Below are positions 11,886 through 23,440 of a stretch of 64,000 bases of DNA, in pieces (position 1 is the first letter of the stretch; every line of letters begins with the position of its first letter). The notes below the pieces were generated by a model, which was not told the origin of the DNA, ran no database searches, and saw nothing but the letters and a program-made list of their open reading frames with translations. Source of the stretch: Anadara kagoshimensis (lineage: Eukaryota; Mollusca; Bivalvia; Arcoida; Arcidae); the NCBI GenBank assembly GCA_021292105.1, contig CM037869.1, forward strand, positions 40,255,530 through 40,319,529. Reading direction: 5' to 3'. Made by a program: the position numbers and the translations under genes.

Positions 11886-12084
11886 ATTTTTAATATCCCT
11901 GTGCCAACACTTTATAATCATCTTTCTTTTGTTGAGGTAATGGGAATAAACGCTGTCATAGCGAATTGTTAAACAAATACACAACAAACAAGAGAAAGGG
12001 GTGAATTGCTGCTTTGAGAAAATAAAGTTGACAATAGAAAATTCTTGAATTATATATAACCAAATATCTGATACAGTCAAGGCC

Positions 12085-12350
12085 GTAACCACAGTGCTGC
12101 TGATAAGTATGGTATCTCTGAATTCACAAAACTAATATAATTATCCTAGATATAATTGACGATCCATAGTCACATGTTCTTTTTCATTTCAATTTTGATT
12201 TAACGCGTGGCTATCTAAACAAGCTAATACCTGGTCTCACTTTCCAAGAGGAAGTTCACATTTAACTTTACTTTTTTATTTATTATATTTTTTTTTCAAT
12301 TTGCTTTTTGGAATTTGATCTAGACACAAACCGGTATGTTTGTGACATTC
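12085..12350 (+). repeat. family B, right arm of inverted pair
   Basis: Starts GGCCGTAACCACAGTGCTGC, then GATAAGTATGGTATCTCTG, CATAGTCACATGTTC, a shortened core (GTGGCTATCTAAACAAGC), GGTCTCACTTTCC and CACAAACCGGTATGTTTGTG. With 11660-11885 it could form a foldback of over 200 bp per arm. Confidence 0.75.
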
Positions 12351-12489
12351 AGACAAGTTGTACTACTTTAATGGTAAAAAATAATGTTAACTTTTGAAAA
12401 TTCATATTCAGAATAAGAGTAACAGTAACACTTTATTTTAATTACCGTTTTGCCATTTTGTATAAATTAATAAATTTTTCAAAGGTGAT

Positions 12490-12935
12490 TTTGATTTTTC
12501 AGCTGTTTTATTATTGACTTGGTCTGTATCTTGTTTTTGCGTGCTTCAGTTAATGTTTTCATTCATTTTTAATCTTCGTGCTCAATATCTAAGCTGTTTC
12601 ATCAGTAACTTGAGTAATATCTTGTTTTTGCTTGGTTTTAGTTACATCTTATAATTCATTTCATATCTTCGTGCTCGATATCTTAGCTGTTTTCATCATT
12701 AACTTGAGTAGTATCTTATTTTTTCTTTTTGCATTAAGTGTCTTTCATCTTTTTAAAACCTTGTACCAAATTTGTTACTCTTCAATTTTCCTGGAATAAT
12801 TTCCTTCAATATCTTATTACAAAATATTCTTTAAAATCTTTTTTAAAAATTGTCACTTCCTCTGCATTCATTCCCTTGAATGATTTCCTCATATATCCAA
12901 TTATAAAGTAATCTTTTAAATTTTTTTCAAAAAAA
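12490..12935. repeat. short tandem array, about 92-bp units
   Basis: Three units start at AGCTGTTTTATTATTGACTT (12501), AGCTGTTTCATCAGTAACTT (12592) and AGCTGTTTTCATCATTAACT (12685), each containing TATCTTGTTTTTGC or a derivative. A second pair of diverged units follows at about 12780-12925 (ATTTCCTTCAATATC and ATTTCCTCATATATCC). Confidence 0.65.
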
Positions 12936-13273
12936 CAAAGAAAAAATATAAAAAGAGAAAAGAAAGAAAAATATTAGAATCATCATCTTTCCTAAAATGC
13001 ATATTGCAATGTAAACAAACATAATGTCGTAAATGTCATATTAAACAAATACCCCGTCTTCATTCCAATCGATTACTTCATGTTCCTGGACAATCAGTGC
13101 ATTTTTAGGGTAGAAGAACATCAAAGGCGAAGAACAAATATAAAATTTAAAACCCATTTATAATACAAAAATATACATTATTCATGGAGATATAAGCATG
13201 TATTTCAAAATTAAAACCCTTGAACTCGAAATATAAAACAACAAAATATTGCAATCAATATCAATAGAAAGAA
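12936..13273. other. AT-rich spacer
   Basis: No gene or recognised repeat. Confidence 0.4.
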
Positions 13274-13460
13274 CAGTACAGACCTGTCAAAAAGTTTAAC
13301 ACAAAGCTAAATAAGTGTAAAAATGGTAGAAAACATTTGCATGTCGTTAGCCGTATTTAGACAGCTTCTTGGCAATTGCTTAATATTTCTCGACAGTCTG
13401 TTAGCCACTGGCGATATGTATTTCGGTGACTCGGCTTTCGAATATGCTCTTCTTTTGTTT
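13274..13460. mobile_element. family E MITE, decayed
   Basis: Left terminal repeat CAGTACAGACCTGTCAAAAA and GTTTAACACAAAGCTAA is clear. The interior GACAGCTTCTTGGCAA and GGTGACTCGGCTTTCG match E. The right terminal repeat is not recognisable, so the end is approximate. Confidence 0.65.
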
Positions 13461-13744
13461 TAGTAAGCTCGTTGTTATTTTTTCGACATGTCTTTAGTGC
13501 AATGGCTTAATGCAACAACGTAAATACTGGAATAAAGACATTTGCAGTTCAAAGAACTGAACTTCAAAAAGGAAAAAGGAGACAAAAACAAACTAACATG
13601 ACATAAACTATATATGTTGTCAAGAAGCTAGATTAAAACGTCTTTGGGTCACCAATTATAAATCTCATCAGTTAAGAAAATTGTCTAAAAAGCGACAAAC
13701 CCGTATTCGAGGGTGGTAACGAAGTTATTTTGGACGAACAACAG

Positions 13745-13935
13745 TCAAATGTATTCATACATATAACATAGCGGATATAGTAAGCTAGATAGCATGCGCG
13801 TACCCTTCTTGAGTACCCAGTTGTTTCTATTGCCAGCTGAAATTCAGAGTTTATTTTAATTTGCCAGTTTCCAAAGTTTTACATTTGCTTTTGTAAAGTT
13901 TCATTTGAACATAAACTGATTAATTTGTTATTAAT
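13745..13935 (+). repeat. family B repeat, diverged
   Basis: GCGGATATAGTAAGCTAGATA, ACCCTTCTTGAGTACCCAG, GCCAGTTTCCAAAGTTTTAC and TTTGAACATAAACTGATTA follow the order of B with many substitutions. Confidence 0.6.
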
Positions 13936-14104
13936 TTAGAAACAATGATGGTTCATTGAATATTCAAATAAAACATTCTGATAAAAAAAATATATATTAT
14001 CAAGAAATTCAATTGTTTCAAACGCTTTTCTATAATTCAGTGGCTGTATTTAGTAATAAATTTAGCGTATTATATTATCCACATCAATTTCAATGTTTGT
14101 GACT

Positions 14105-14145
14105 CTTCACCTATAGCTGGTGACGTTCCGATATAAATGAAGTAT
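14105..14145 (+). repeat. SINE 3' fragment
   Basis: CTTCACCTATAGCTGGTGAC followed by GTTCCGATATAAATGAAGTA matches the conserved 3' domain of the SINEs at 39737 and 46103. Confidence 0.65.
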
Positions 14146-14299
14146 TCTTGAATTGGGCAAAAAGTTCCGATTCAGTCAATCTATTAATATTTTCTGACTG
14201 ATGTAAAATATATTTTGAAATAACGTTGAAAATGTATATAAACATATCTCTTTATTTTGTGTAAATTCACTTGAATTATGATATGGGAAATAAATAACA

Positions 14300-14584
14300 G
14301 TAAGTTCGTGTATATTAGCAAGCTTTCCCTTTCTGGAAACCCAGTTTCACTTTCCTGGTGAAAGACCACGTGTTTAACCTAACTTGTCATGGTCAAAGAT
14401 TAAACCTTTAATTTTGAAATTATCATCCGTATCCATTTCGCTTTGAAAACTAAACCAAAATTATTAAAACGTTCATGGTTCATGATGTAAAGAAATCGAA
14501 TACCATCATTGGAATTTAAAGTTTTATTCAGATCAATAACTTGGAACAATTTTGTCACAACTAATTTATTTACTATTTGCGTGA

Positions 14585-14620
<36 letters not shown>

Positions 14621-14672
14621 GTATTTGCTTTGGAATTGCAATATTGCATTGATTAGTATGTTTGTTTTTTAT
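14300..14672 (+). repeat. family B repeat interrupted by unrelated sequence
   Basis: The middle of B (AAGCTTTCCCTTTCTGGAAAC, CACTTTCCTGGTGAAAG, CACGTGTTTAACCTAACTTG) lies at 14300-14400. The distal end (GTATTTGCTTTGGAATTG, GATTAGTATGTTTGTTTT) lies at 14615-14672. The intervening 215 bp include a (TTA)n tract and match nothing else here. Confidence 0.6.
14585..14620. repeat. (TTA)n microsatellite
   Basis: Twelve consecutive TTA/ATT trinucleotides. Confidence 0.95.
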
Positions 14673-15825
14673 TAATTAATCGATATATATAACAAATAAT
14701 ATATGTCTAAATTGGCTGTCAGATGGAAACGTATATCTATTAACGATTTCAATACTTAGAAAACTATTTTTTTCATCTAAATCTAGATAGCAAATGTCAC
14801 AAATGTTTACAAACAAGTCGGAAGAAGTGTAAATAAGATAACAACGGTCTATGGGAAAATTGTTATCATTTTCAAATCTTTTTTGAAATATTTAAAATGC
14901 TACAAATTATTATATTTATAGAATTCTCTCTTTTGCTTTTCTTTCAGAAACAAATCTTCCGTGGAAAATTTTTAACTAATGGTTGATTATTCAATTTTAA
15001 AAAAATAAATTTTGCATTCAAAGTGTATTTTTTACTATTCAAACTCAAAATAAAGTCAAACATTAATTAATGTTAAAATAACGTGAAACTGACTTAGAGT
15101 TTTTGTTTCTAAGCAATACTAAGGAAAGAAGTTTTTCTAAGTATGCCTAGTGAAACGCGACACTGGTCAAACAAACAGGTTTTAGGTACAAAATATACAA
15201 CTATTAATGCATCAAGAGTTAGAGATGCAGAATGATTTTCATTCTTCGAAAATAGTATTCGCTGCTCTACAATGTTGTGAAACATTTTTGAATAGTACTT
15301 GATGAACGTTGCAGTTGCATATTATGCATTTTGTACAAAGGTGACATATGTTTTTTTGATTTTTGCTATTTTGAGTTCAGTTGTTACGTTTTACGTTCAA
15401 ATTAATCGCAATATGCTTAAAAAATCTTTAGTTGGCAACAGCTATTTCAACCAAAATTAAAGACAAAACGAAAAGAAGTTAAGGACAAAACAAGATATGG
15501 AAATAGGAGACACTATTTTTTTAATAAGTTTCTGAAAATGCACTAGATTTAAAATGTGTAGTTACATGTTGCAGTACTAAAGAAAGATTATTTAAACTAT
15601 TTCATTAAATCTCCTGGAAATGGACAATGACAGACGGAAAAGAGGCAATATGTTTTAATAAATGCAAGAAACATTTTCAATTGAAAAACATATACAGTAA
15701 AACATATTTGTAAAGTCCGTCTTAGAGACATATGATTAAGACATATTCGAGGCAAGCGGTATAAATATAGATGAAAATTTTGTTTGAAAAAATTCAACAA
15801 ATGAACTTAGACCACGCCAAACTAC
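14673..15825. other. AT-rich spacer without recognised gene
   Basis: No gene signal and no repeat family recognised. Reading frames are short and stop-rich. Confidence 0.45.
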
Positions 15826-16345
15826 AACTATATCTATTTAAGCAAGACCCTCAAAAAGTTTTATTGCTGTAACTGCAATGTTGTTAATAAAAAGAATAGC
15901 TCCTCGGTCTCCTCGGTAGTTCTGGAAAAGTTTAACGCCCAATAGTTCCATGCTACGTTCATTCTCATTTTCCTCGTAAACTAAGGTTTTATCCCTCACG
16001 CTAAGTATTTCCTCAGCTGATGTCGGTAAAATATATTTTGGTCCTTTGGGTTTCTTTTCAACATCTTGGAAAAAAGTTTTGGTTTTATAATTTTCTTCCA
16101 AGCACTACTGATGAGTAATTTTATTCCGAAAAGGCCGTCTAGTGCTGTAAATTAAAACTGGTATAATATGTAATATTACACGTGACGGGTGTTACTAGTT
16201 AGAAGGTGTTTACCCTGTCTGAAACATTCGGTCTCAAATCAATGATGGAAGCGAATATATTTAACTTTTTTTGTCAGCTTCAGGGTATTTACTTTGCTTT
16301 TGGGATTGATTAGAATCTGTATTGTTTTGCTTGTATACAATATCA
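15826..16345 (+). repeat. family B repeat split by family A
   Basis: B runs 15826-15977 (AAGCAAGACCCTCAAAAAG, CCAATAGTTCCATGCTACG, TTCATTCTCATTTTC) and resumes at 16175 (ACACGTGACGGGTG, TTACTAGTTAGAAGGTG, TTTTGCTTGTAT). The break falls inside the B block that normally reads CATTCTCAATTTTGATAACA. The copy also shows that B extends about 25 bp beyond GGCCGTCATC, because CCCTCAAAAAG recurs in reverse at 42503-42515. Confidence 0.75.
15978..16174 (+). repeat. family A inserted in family B
   Basis: Truncated A (AACTAAGGTTTTATCCC, TTTTGGTCCTTTGGG, CAAGCACTACTGATGAG, CCGTCTAGTGCTGTAAA) ending at the fixed terminus ACTGGTATAATATGTAAT. B sequence resumes immediately afterwards. The two together create an apparent 87-codon reading frame on the minus strand, which I do not regard as a gene. 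Confidence 0.82.
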
Positions 16346-16900
16346 AAACTTGCAATATCATAAGAATTCTATCAAACGACGACGGCAAATCGAGACCTTT
16401 AATTGTAAATTAGTTGGGTTTGTCACAAGCCAATTAATGGATAATGTTATTTTCACGGTGACAAATTTTCGCGGTTTGACAATGCCCTTGGATTTGCGAT
16501 ATCAAATTTCGCGGTCTTATGTGATCAAATGGAAAGAGGTGGTGATTACCTGCAACGCTTACTGAATTCCTCAAAATGTTGTACTTTTGCAACGGTTTTA
16601 TATTGCAGGGAATACACCGGACCGCAAAATTAGCGAAAATGAAACTACCGACAAATATTAGTATTATACAGTACTATTAAAATTCAATAGATTAATTTTA
16701 ACCACAATGCACTAATTATTACTGAGAAATCGTTTATTAATATAATGATTTAGAAATAACTATAATAATTATAAAAGACTATTGATACAAATCTGGTATC
16801 GATATTGATATAAAAATCATTATCTAGTTGGCATAATTACACATTTTATAATGAGATAAATATAGTATTTCAAGGAACAAATATTTTGTTTTGATGTATA
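16346..16900. other. AT-rich spacer
   Basis: No gene or recognised repeat. A 71-codon frame at 16350-16565 has no motif I recognise. Confidence 0.4.
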
Positions 16901-17206
16901 ATTATATATTATACCATTGTTAATTTTACAGCACTAGACGATCGTTTCGAAAAACCGTTCTTCATCAGTAGTGCTTGGGACAAAATTGTGAAAAAACAAA
17001 CGTTTTTTCAAGGGTTTACAAATATCAAAAGACTAAAAATATATTTAACCAAATTAAGATAAGGAAATAGATTGCATGAGGAATTTTCCTTAGTGTTTGA
17101 GATCTTAAGATTTTAACTTTTAACTAACAGCAAATTAAGACATTTTTATATTTCTTACAATACAAAATTTATTGCCTAATATGTTTATAATACATTTGGG
17201 AATACT
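16901..17206 (-). repeat. family A repeat, long copy
   Basis: Starts at the fixed terminus (ATTATATATTATACCA) and runs through ACAGCACTAGACGATCG, CATCAGTAGTGCTTGGG, TTAACCAAATTAAGATAAGG and ATTGCCTAATATGTTTATAA. It lacks only the CACCAGCCACCAG end block. Confidence 0.78.
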
Positions 17207-17254
17207 AAGTCTTCTGCCTGTAATAAAACAGTGCTATTATGAAGCCCATTTTAA

Positions 17255-17435
17255 TTAACAAATGTTACATGTGGTTTGCTAGACAGAATAGTCTTGTCTT
17301 TACAGAGCCTGTTGCGTCATTTCCCTGGTGGGGGTCCACATGTTAAAATTAATTATTTTAATTTTTAAATTGTACTTTGTTTTTTGGCATTTGTGATTTG
17401 AACACGGTCCAGTATATTTCGGTTTTTTTATTCTT
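17255..17435 (+). repeat. family B fragment
   Basis: TACATGTGGTTTGCTAGACAG, GTCATTTCCCTGGTGGGGGT, CACATGTTAAAATTAATT and TTTGAACACGGTCCAGTATA correspond to B from the core onward. Confidence 0.6.
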
Positions 17436-17439
17436 CGTT

Positions 17440-18785
17440 ATAACGGATAGCTAAAATTGCAAATTATTATCCAAATAGTAGCAAGAGAATTTCAGTTCGA
17501 TCTCTCCATATATCAGAAAGTTGAGCATGCAAAATTATAATTTAACAAAAAATTTAAAAATTCTCAGTCTGTTCCTTTAAAATATCGGATAGATGTAATT
17601 ACAAGTTTTAGTTTTAGTTTAACTAAAAACAAGAAAATGCCCACCTCCATTCATAGGTGTCTGGGATAGTTGTGATTTCAAATGTTTATCAAGCCCAAAA
17701 TTGAATTTCCAGAAGATCGAACTTACGGTATTTCAGAAAATTAGAATTGCAAATTGCAAATTGAAATTAATATTGAAAGTGATACATCAGGAATTTGAAA
17801 GTACAAAATTATGATTTTACAACAATAAGGAAGATCTTTTGGTATTTCTGAAAGAAAAAATCATAGTTTTTTATTTTACCTAAAAACTAGGGCATCTCTA
17901 GATTGATCCTCGGTGTTGCAGAAAATTAGAATTGCAAATTGAAATTAATATTGAAAGTGATATACATGTATCAGGAATTTGAAATTACAAAATTATAATT
18001 TAACAACAACAAGGAAGATCCATTGGTATTTTGGAAAGTTAAAATCATAGATTATATTTTAACTAAAATCAAGGACATCTCCAGATTGATCCTCGGTATT
18101 TCAGAAAGTTAAAATTGCATAATCATAACTGAACAAAACATAAAGGAAATTTCCAGCTTTATTCCTTATTATTTTGGATAACTGAAATTGCAATTGTAAT
18201 TTATGTAAAAACAAAGAAATTTCCAGTTTCATTCGTAGGTATTTCGGATAGTTGAAATGACAAATTTTAATTTAGATAAAACAGAAATGTTCGGTTCGAT
18301 TCCTCGGTATTTCAGAAAATTGAAATTGCAAATTATAATTTATCTAAAAATACGGAAGTTTCCAGGTTGAGTTCATCGTATTTCGAATAATTGAAATTAT
18401 AGATTATAATTTAACTAAAAAGGCAATATTGTCCAGGCTTCAGACGCCAATTTTGGAAATCATTTCTTGAAACTACTAATTATTATTGTGACAAAACCAA
18501 AAACAAATGTTTTAAACTAAAAGTTATCTTCATTATGACACTTTAAATTCATGCATTTCTTAAAGATAAAAAAGTTATTAAGATGTGAATTTTTAAGAAA
18601 AATCTTAGTTAAGAAATGATTGTGAAACTTCGGTTTTAAGGACAATTGAGATTACACATTATATAATTTAACTGAAAACGAGGAAAATATAGTTCAATCC
18701 ATTTAGCATTTCAGAAAATTGAAAATCTCGGTATTTCGGACAGTTGAAATTGCCCATTATACTCAAAATAAAGTTAAGGACCACA
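17440..18785. repeat. 70-bp minisatellite H with a larger nested period
   Basis: Units of about 70 bp with approximate order GATTCCTCGGTATTTCAG, AAAATTGAAATTGCAAATTA, TAATTTAACTAAAAACAAGG and AATTTCCAG. The TTGAAATT anchor falls at 18182, 18252, 18321 and 18391, giving spacings of 69-70 bp. A longer unit of 183-185 bp is visible upstream, where TTAGAATTGC or TTAAAATTGC recurs at 17741, 17926 and 18109 with a shared AATTAATATTGAAAGTGATA block in the first two. The array resumes at 18640-18785 beyond a C-like relic. Confidence 0.8.
18470..18640. repeat. family C-like relic
   Basis: AAAATCTTAGTTAAGAAATG and ATTGTGAAACTTCGG match the right terminal repeat of C. The left side (GGAAATCATTTCTTG) is poorly preserved. 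It lies between blocks of the 70-bp array. Confidence 0.5.
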
Positions 18786-18980
18786 TCAACGACATTAATT
18801 ATTTTTGTAGAACCTAAATCATACCATCTTCACACTTCTCGTGATTTTATTTCATGCACAAAAATACCTCATTACATCATTTAAAACAAAGAAGAAAACA
18901 AGATCAATACAAATGGATTGTATATTTTTCAGTTTTATTGGGTTTTTTTTTTTTGGTTTTTTTATTTCAAATTTTACAAA

Positions 18981-19380
18981 TTGCATTCCGAAACGACCGT
19001 CTAGTGCTGTAAAAATTAAAACTGGTATAATATGTAATTTAAACCCTTGAGCCGATATCTCTGCTGGTGGCTGGTGCCCCAAAGATATCACTAACTCAGT
19101 AGGCAATAATTTTGTATTATTGTCAGAAATATACTATAATTGTCTAAATTCCTGCAAGTTAAAATTTAAAATTTCTCAAAAACTAAGGTATACTCCCTCA
19201 TGCAAAGTATTTCCTTAGCTTAATTTGGTAAAATATATTTTGGTCCTTTGGGTAAGTTTTCAACATCTTCAAAATAATTTTGGTTGCATAATTTTGGTCC
19301 AAGCACTACTGATGAGGAATTGCATTCCGAAACGGCCGTCTAGTGCTGTAAAAATTAAAACTGGTATAATATGTAATTTA
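18981..19380 (+). repeat. family A tandem dimer
   Basis: A 60-bp right-end piece of one unit (TTGCATTCCGAAACGACC to TATGTAATTT) is followed head-to-tail by a complete unit ending at 19380. The repeat distance between the two termini is 339 bp. The layout is the mirror image of the dimer at 5264-5655, and the partial unit is cut at almost the same base (GCATTCCG versus GTATTCCG). Confidence 0.85.
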
Positions 19381-19582
19381 CATTGATCCCTAACTTTTTT
19401 GTTGAGTATATTTTCGAAACAATTTAATAGTGGAAACGTTACCATACCTTTTTTTATTTTAGTATTGGATTTTAGACCTGTTTACAATTATCACCAAGTG
19501 TCTTTGGATTGCTATTTACTGCTTGTAAAATTATAGTGACGGCAGGCAGTTTAGGTCTCCGTATTTCGACCAATTGAAACTA

Positions 19583-19781
19583 TAATTTCCCAAAAAACAA
19601 AGGTATACTTTCTCGTGCAAAGTATTTCCTTAATTTGGTATAATATATTTTATCCTCTGGGTATCTTTTCAACATTTTGAAAAAAATGGTTTCACTATAT
19701 TGGTCCAAGCACTACTGATGAGGAATTGTATTCCAGACGACTTTCTAGTGCTGAAAAATTAAAACTGGTATAATATGTAAT
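19583..19781 (+). repeat. family A repeat
   Basis: From TTTCCCAAAAAACAAAGGTA through TCCAAGCACTACTGATGAGG to the terminus ACTGGTATAATATGTAAT. The GGCCGTC block is mutated. Confidence 0.8.
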
Positions 19782-20289
19782 TATTCTCCAAACAGTAAAC
19801 CGTTGCGTCAATGTACAGTTCCACCAATTTATTTATTATTTTAAATATCTTAGGACTTCAGGTTGTAAAATAAGTGGGACGGATATGCCAGTAATTGCCA
19901 TAAAGTCATATTGCTAAGTACGTTTCTGCAGTTTTATAACCAGTTTCTTTTTTAAAGTTTGATTTTTTGTTTCGCCTGCCTTTCATGCCATAATTTTGGT
20001 TCCACAAATTATTTTATTTTCAGTTAATAACTACTTTCCTATAAGGCGATTATTTTTTATTTGAATTTTCTGACTTTTGTAATCCAAGATAATTTAAGGT
20101 CAGAGTAGAGATTTCATTCCACATTGTAAATCAAGTATTATGAATTGATAACAAAGATATGTGTACATTTGTTTATTAGGGAACTGTTTAGAATTAAATA
20201 CCGGTTTCAAAAAATAATTGTTATAGAATTAGTGTTCTGCAAATCAAATGGAATAAAAATATTTGAAACTCTGAGGTACACGTACGTAC
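19782..20289. other. AT-rich spacer
   Basis: No gene or recognised repeat. Confidence 0.4.
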
Positions 20290-20340
20290 ATGATTACATA
20301 TTATATCAGTGTTAAATTTACAGCACTAGACGAGTTCTTT
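20290..20340 (-). repeat. family A terminal fragment
   Basis: Only the fixed terminus and about 35 bp beyond it remain (GATTACATATTATATCAGTG, ACAGCACTAGACGAG). This is one of the shortest copies, and it still keeps the terminus. Confidence 0.7.
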
Positions 20341-20849
20341 CAACAAAATGGTGAAAACAAAAAGGATTGAAAATATATTAAACAAACAAGAACCAGGAGA
20401 TATCACTAACAAAAACACCGAAAAAGACAATGAGTAAATACAGTATGCGGTATAAGAACCACTGATTAAAAATACAACCTGTATTAAAGATGAATGTGCA
20501 GTGGTGTGTTTATTATACATTTTAAACACAAAAATAATTCGTGGATTATTGTATATCCAATTCATCATTTTTCTATAACACAAAGAAAAATTATTTTCAT
20601 TTGTTATAATTCAATGTAAAGAAATTTTAAAGATAAATTCAGGAATTTAAATGCCAACACATCCGTATAAAGTAATTGAAATTAGCATCACACGGACGCA
20701 GGGAATTATTTTCTTTGAAAAATCATTTATTCAAAAGATATATTTTTGTTTCAAATCAAGTCGAAAAGAATTCGGAAAATTCCAGCTTATCGACAAATAA
20801 ACTAATCACCACGAAATGCTACGAAAATTAAAAATAGCGATTCACTGAA
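20341..20849. other. AT-rich spacer
   Basis: No gene or recognised repeat. Confidence 0.4.
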
Positions 20850-21003
20850 AATCAAAAACAAACATACCGATCCATGTCCAAAGCACAATTCGAAAGCAAA
20901 GTAAAAATTGAAAACTGTCAAATAAGGTTAAACACGTGAACTTACACCATGGAAATGAGACTAGTTACTCCGGACGAGTGAGCACCTCCTGTTTAGCTAG
21001 CCT
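20850..21003 (-). repeat. family B, left arm of inverted pair
   Basis: ACAAACATACCGATCCATG, AAACACGTGAACTTACACC, GAAATGAGACTAGTTACTCC and CACCTCCTGTTTAGCTAGCC. A second short piece of the same orientation (AAAACTTTGAAAACTGTG, CTTCCACCACGG) follows at 21025-21075. Confidence 0.75.
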
Positions 21004-21154
21004 CAAAAGAATGGATACTTAAGTGAAAACTTTGAAAACTGTGAAATGTATTTAAAACTTCCACCACGGAAGCGATGCCGATTCATGTATTTTGTTAAAA
21101 TCAAACTTAGTTGTTTTACATCAAATATTTTTCATTCAATAAAAAATAATTTAA

Positions 21155-21290
21155 TTTTCATGTAAGCACCCTGTCTCACTTCTTTGGTGGAAGTTCACGT
21201 ATCTAACCTTACATGTCAGTTCCAACGATTTTACTTTGCTTCTTGATTCTGATTCGGGCATGGATCGGTTTGTTTGTTTTTGATTATGTT
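21155..21290 (+). repeat. family B, right arm of inverted pair
   Basis: GTAAGCACCCTGTCTCACTTC, GTGGAAGTTCACGTATC, ACATGTCAGTTCC and CGGGCATGGATCGGTTTG. It is opposite in orientation to 20850-21003. Confidence 0.75.
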
Positions 21291-23109
21291 AAAATGAACG
21301 AAACAGATTTTGAAAAATAAGCAGCTAGCAGAATATGCAAAAAAATATAACTTTTGTCAACGTAGTATTTTTTCACGAATTATATCCACAAGTAAAAGAT
21401 ACATTTCGCAATTGAATTGTTTTGTTGATATTTTTCAAAATGTTGGAAGATTGTACCACTCGACTTTATTAGGCGCCATAAATAAGCTAGTTGAAAATTC
21501 AAAATATACATATATTATGCATGATGTTCTATACGTGTTGTTTCGTAATTAAAATTAACGTTTCTTGGTTTCAGATAATGTTTTACCTCCATGAATACGT
21601 TTGACGAACATATGTCTTTCTTTGACGCCAATATACGTATTTTATCACAACATGATGCAAATTATCTGTTGACATCACATCAGAATGAAAGAAAGTGTTG
21701 TTTATGAAATAAACAATGCTTTTATAATAAATGTAAACAAAAATATCTAAGAAAACTACATTTTTTTCTCAGCAAATATGTCGCTAATTATGACCAAGAT
21801 TACATATTTTGGGAGGGGAAACATGGTCAAAACCAAATTAATGACACAAATACTTACATTAAATTATCATAAAATAAAATCACAAAAATCATGTGGTGAC
21901 ATTACTTTGATAAAAATTCCAGTGCAAATTATTATTCCAATTGTAACATGTTTATTTTCCGCCTCATCGCAACTCATCTACCGGAAGACTCCGAGAACCT
22001 CCCGTTTGGCCAACATATTTCGATAGATCTATGAATATTTTACCCCTTTTTAATTCCACATGATCAAACCTGGGTATAATCCCGTAAGGTTTTGAACGCA
22101 TGTACCTCCCTAATCCCCCGGATTAAAGGGTTAGTGAGTGTACCTTGGGTTTATTCAATTAAACACGGAATGAAAATTTTGCAAAATTTTCGTGTCATGG
22201 GAATAATTTTGTGTACATATATTTTTCACTTGAAAGGCAAACTTTGAGGCGCTTTACACTATATTTCGGATCTAATCGCGTAAAATAATTGCATTTTTTA
22301 TTTTTTGGTATTTCTAATTCATGGTTATTGCAAAAATAAAAATTAATATTAATCGTGTATTTGTACCACGTACATGTGAAGCATGTAAAAATTAAGATGC
22401 TATGTCAGTTTCAGCATATCAAATTTACAAATGCGTGCTTTACATGTGTTTCTTTTATCTTGCAATTTGTTTCATTTTTTTTATTTTGCCCCCGAACAAG
22501 ACTTATTAAAAGTACATGCATTTGTGCAAATATGCATGAGTATAAGTTTTTTTAGAATTATATCTGAAATGACATGGTTTTGATTATACCTGCACTTTCT
22601 TTGGAAATGTTGATTGCTGTGATGATTTTGATATGAAAATGTGATGTTGATAATATATGGCGAGTTAGGATATTTAGGAAAAAATTAGACAACAACCTGC
22701 CGAAATGCTATTTTGGTAAATCAAGGTTAATTTTTAAATGTATGTTCTGGGATCAGTTATTAGAAATATGAGTGATTTTTCTGGTGTCCAAAATTGTTTG
22801 AACCACGTACTGCATATAGATTTGCATTCAAATCTAACACAAATACACATACATGTTCATATCAAAATCGCAGTACAATGGAACTATGGGACATAAAATA
22901 GTATGAGCATTTGAAAGGATCGTTCAAAAGTGTTTTCAACTCGGCATGTATGTTGGGGAAATATAAATTTACTTTTCTGTTATTAGTTTTCGACTTTCGT
23001 AATATTTATGTTTTGTCAATACAGTTTCAACAAAATCAGAATAATGTTGAAATAAGTTTAAAGTGATCTTTAATTAAGTAATTTATGATAATTTAACTCT
23101 CCTTTATTT
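21291..23109. other. AT-rich spacer without recognised gene
   Basis: No gene, SINE or repeat family recognised in about 1.8 kb. Frames of 66-82 codons occur but have no recognisable motif and no supporting context. Confidence 0.45.
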
Positions 23110-23440
23110 CAAGCATTTTGATTGGTCAGTTTATATTTTTCTGTTAGGTTTGCATGAATGGATGAGTTCTCAGTGACGTCATCTTATTTTAGATGACGCA
23201 CAGAGGAATTTGAATTCCTACGTCAAGCGATGCTATTTTACTTGCTATGGCGATATTGTTTTTTAACTTGTTGATTTGTTGTTGAAAAAATCTATAACTT
23301 AAATTATCAGAAAGAGTTGGACAATTTGCGCACTAAATAATTCGCGTATGAAGTTAATTTTTCTGAATTGGATATTGCACACATAAAGTAATTCGCTACG
23401 CAAATTATTCAGTGTGCAAAATGTCCAAATCTTATTACTT
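23110..23440 (+). repeat. family K repeat with terminal hairpin
   Basis: TTTTGATTGGTCAG, TTTTTCTGTTAGGTTTGCAT, GAATGGATGAG, GTGACGTCATC, AATTTGAATTCCTACG and GCGATATTGTT match the reverse complement of 41950-42115. The right end carries a 35-nt inverted repeat (about 23314-23348 and 23395-23430: TTGGACAATTTGCGCACTAA against its complement) with about five mismatches. No coding capacity. Confidence 0.65.

Noticed and set aside
15838-16101. 87-codon charged protein on the minus strand
   Set aside because: The frame is built from family B and family A sequence joined at the insertion point.
17440-18785. CRISPR-like array
   Set aside because: The units are contiguous and diverged, without conserved direct repeats separated by unique spacers, and the context is eukaryotic. 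The same applies to the arrays at 5060, 40085 and 55540.
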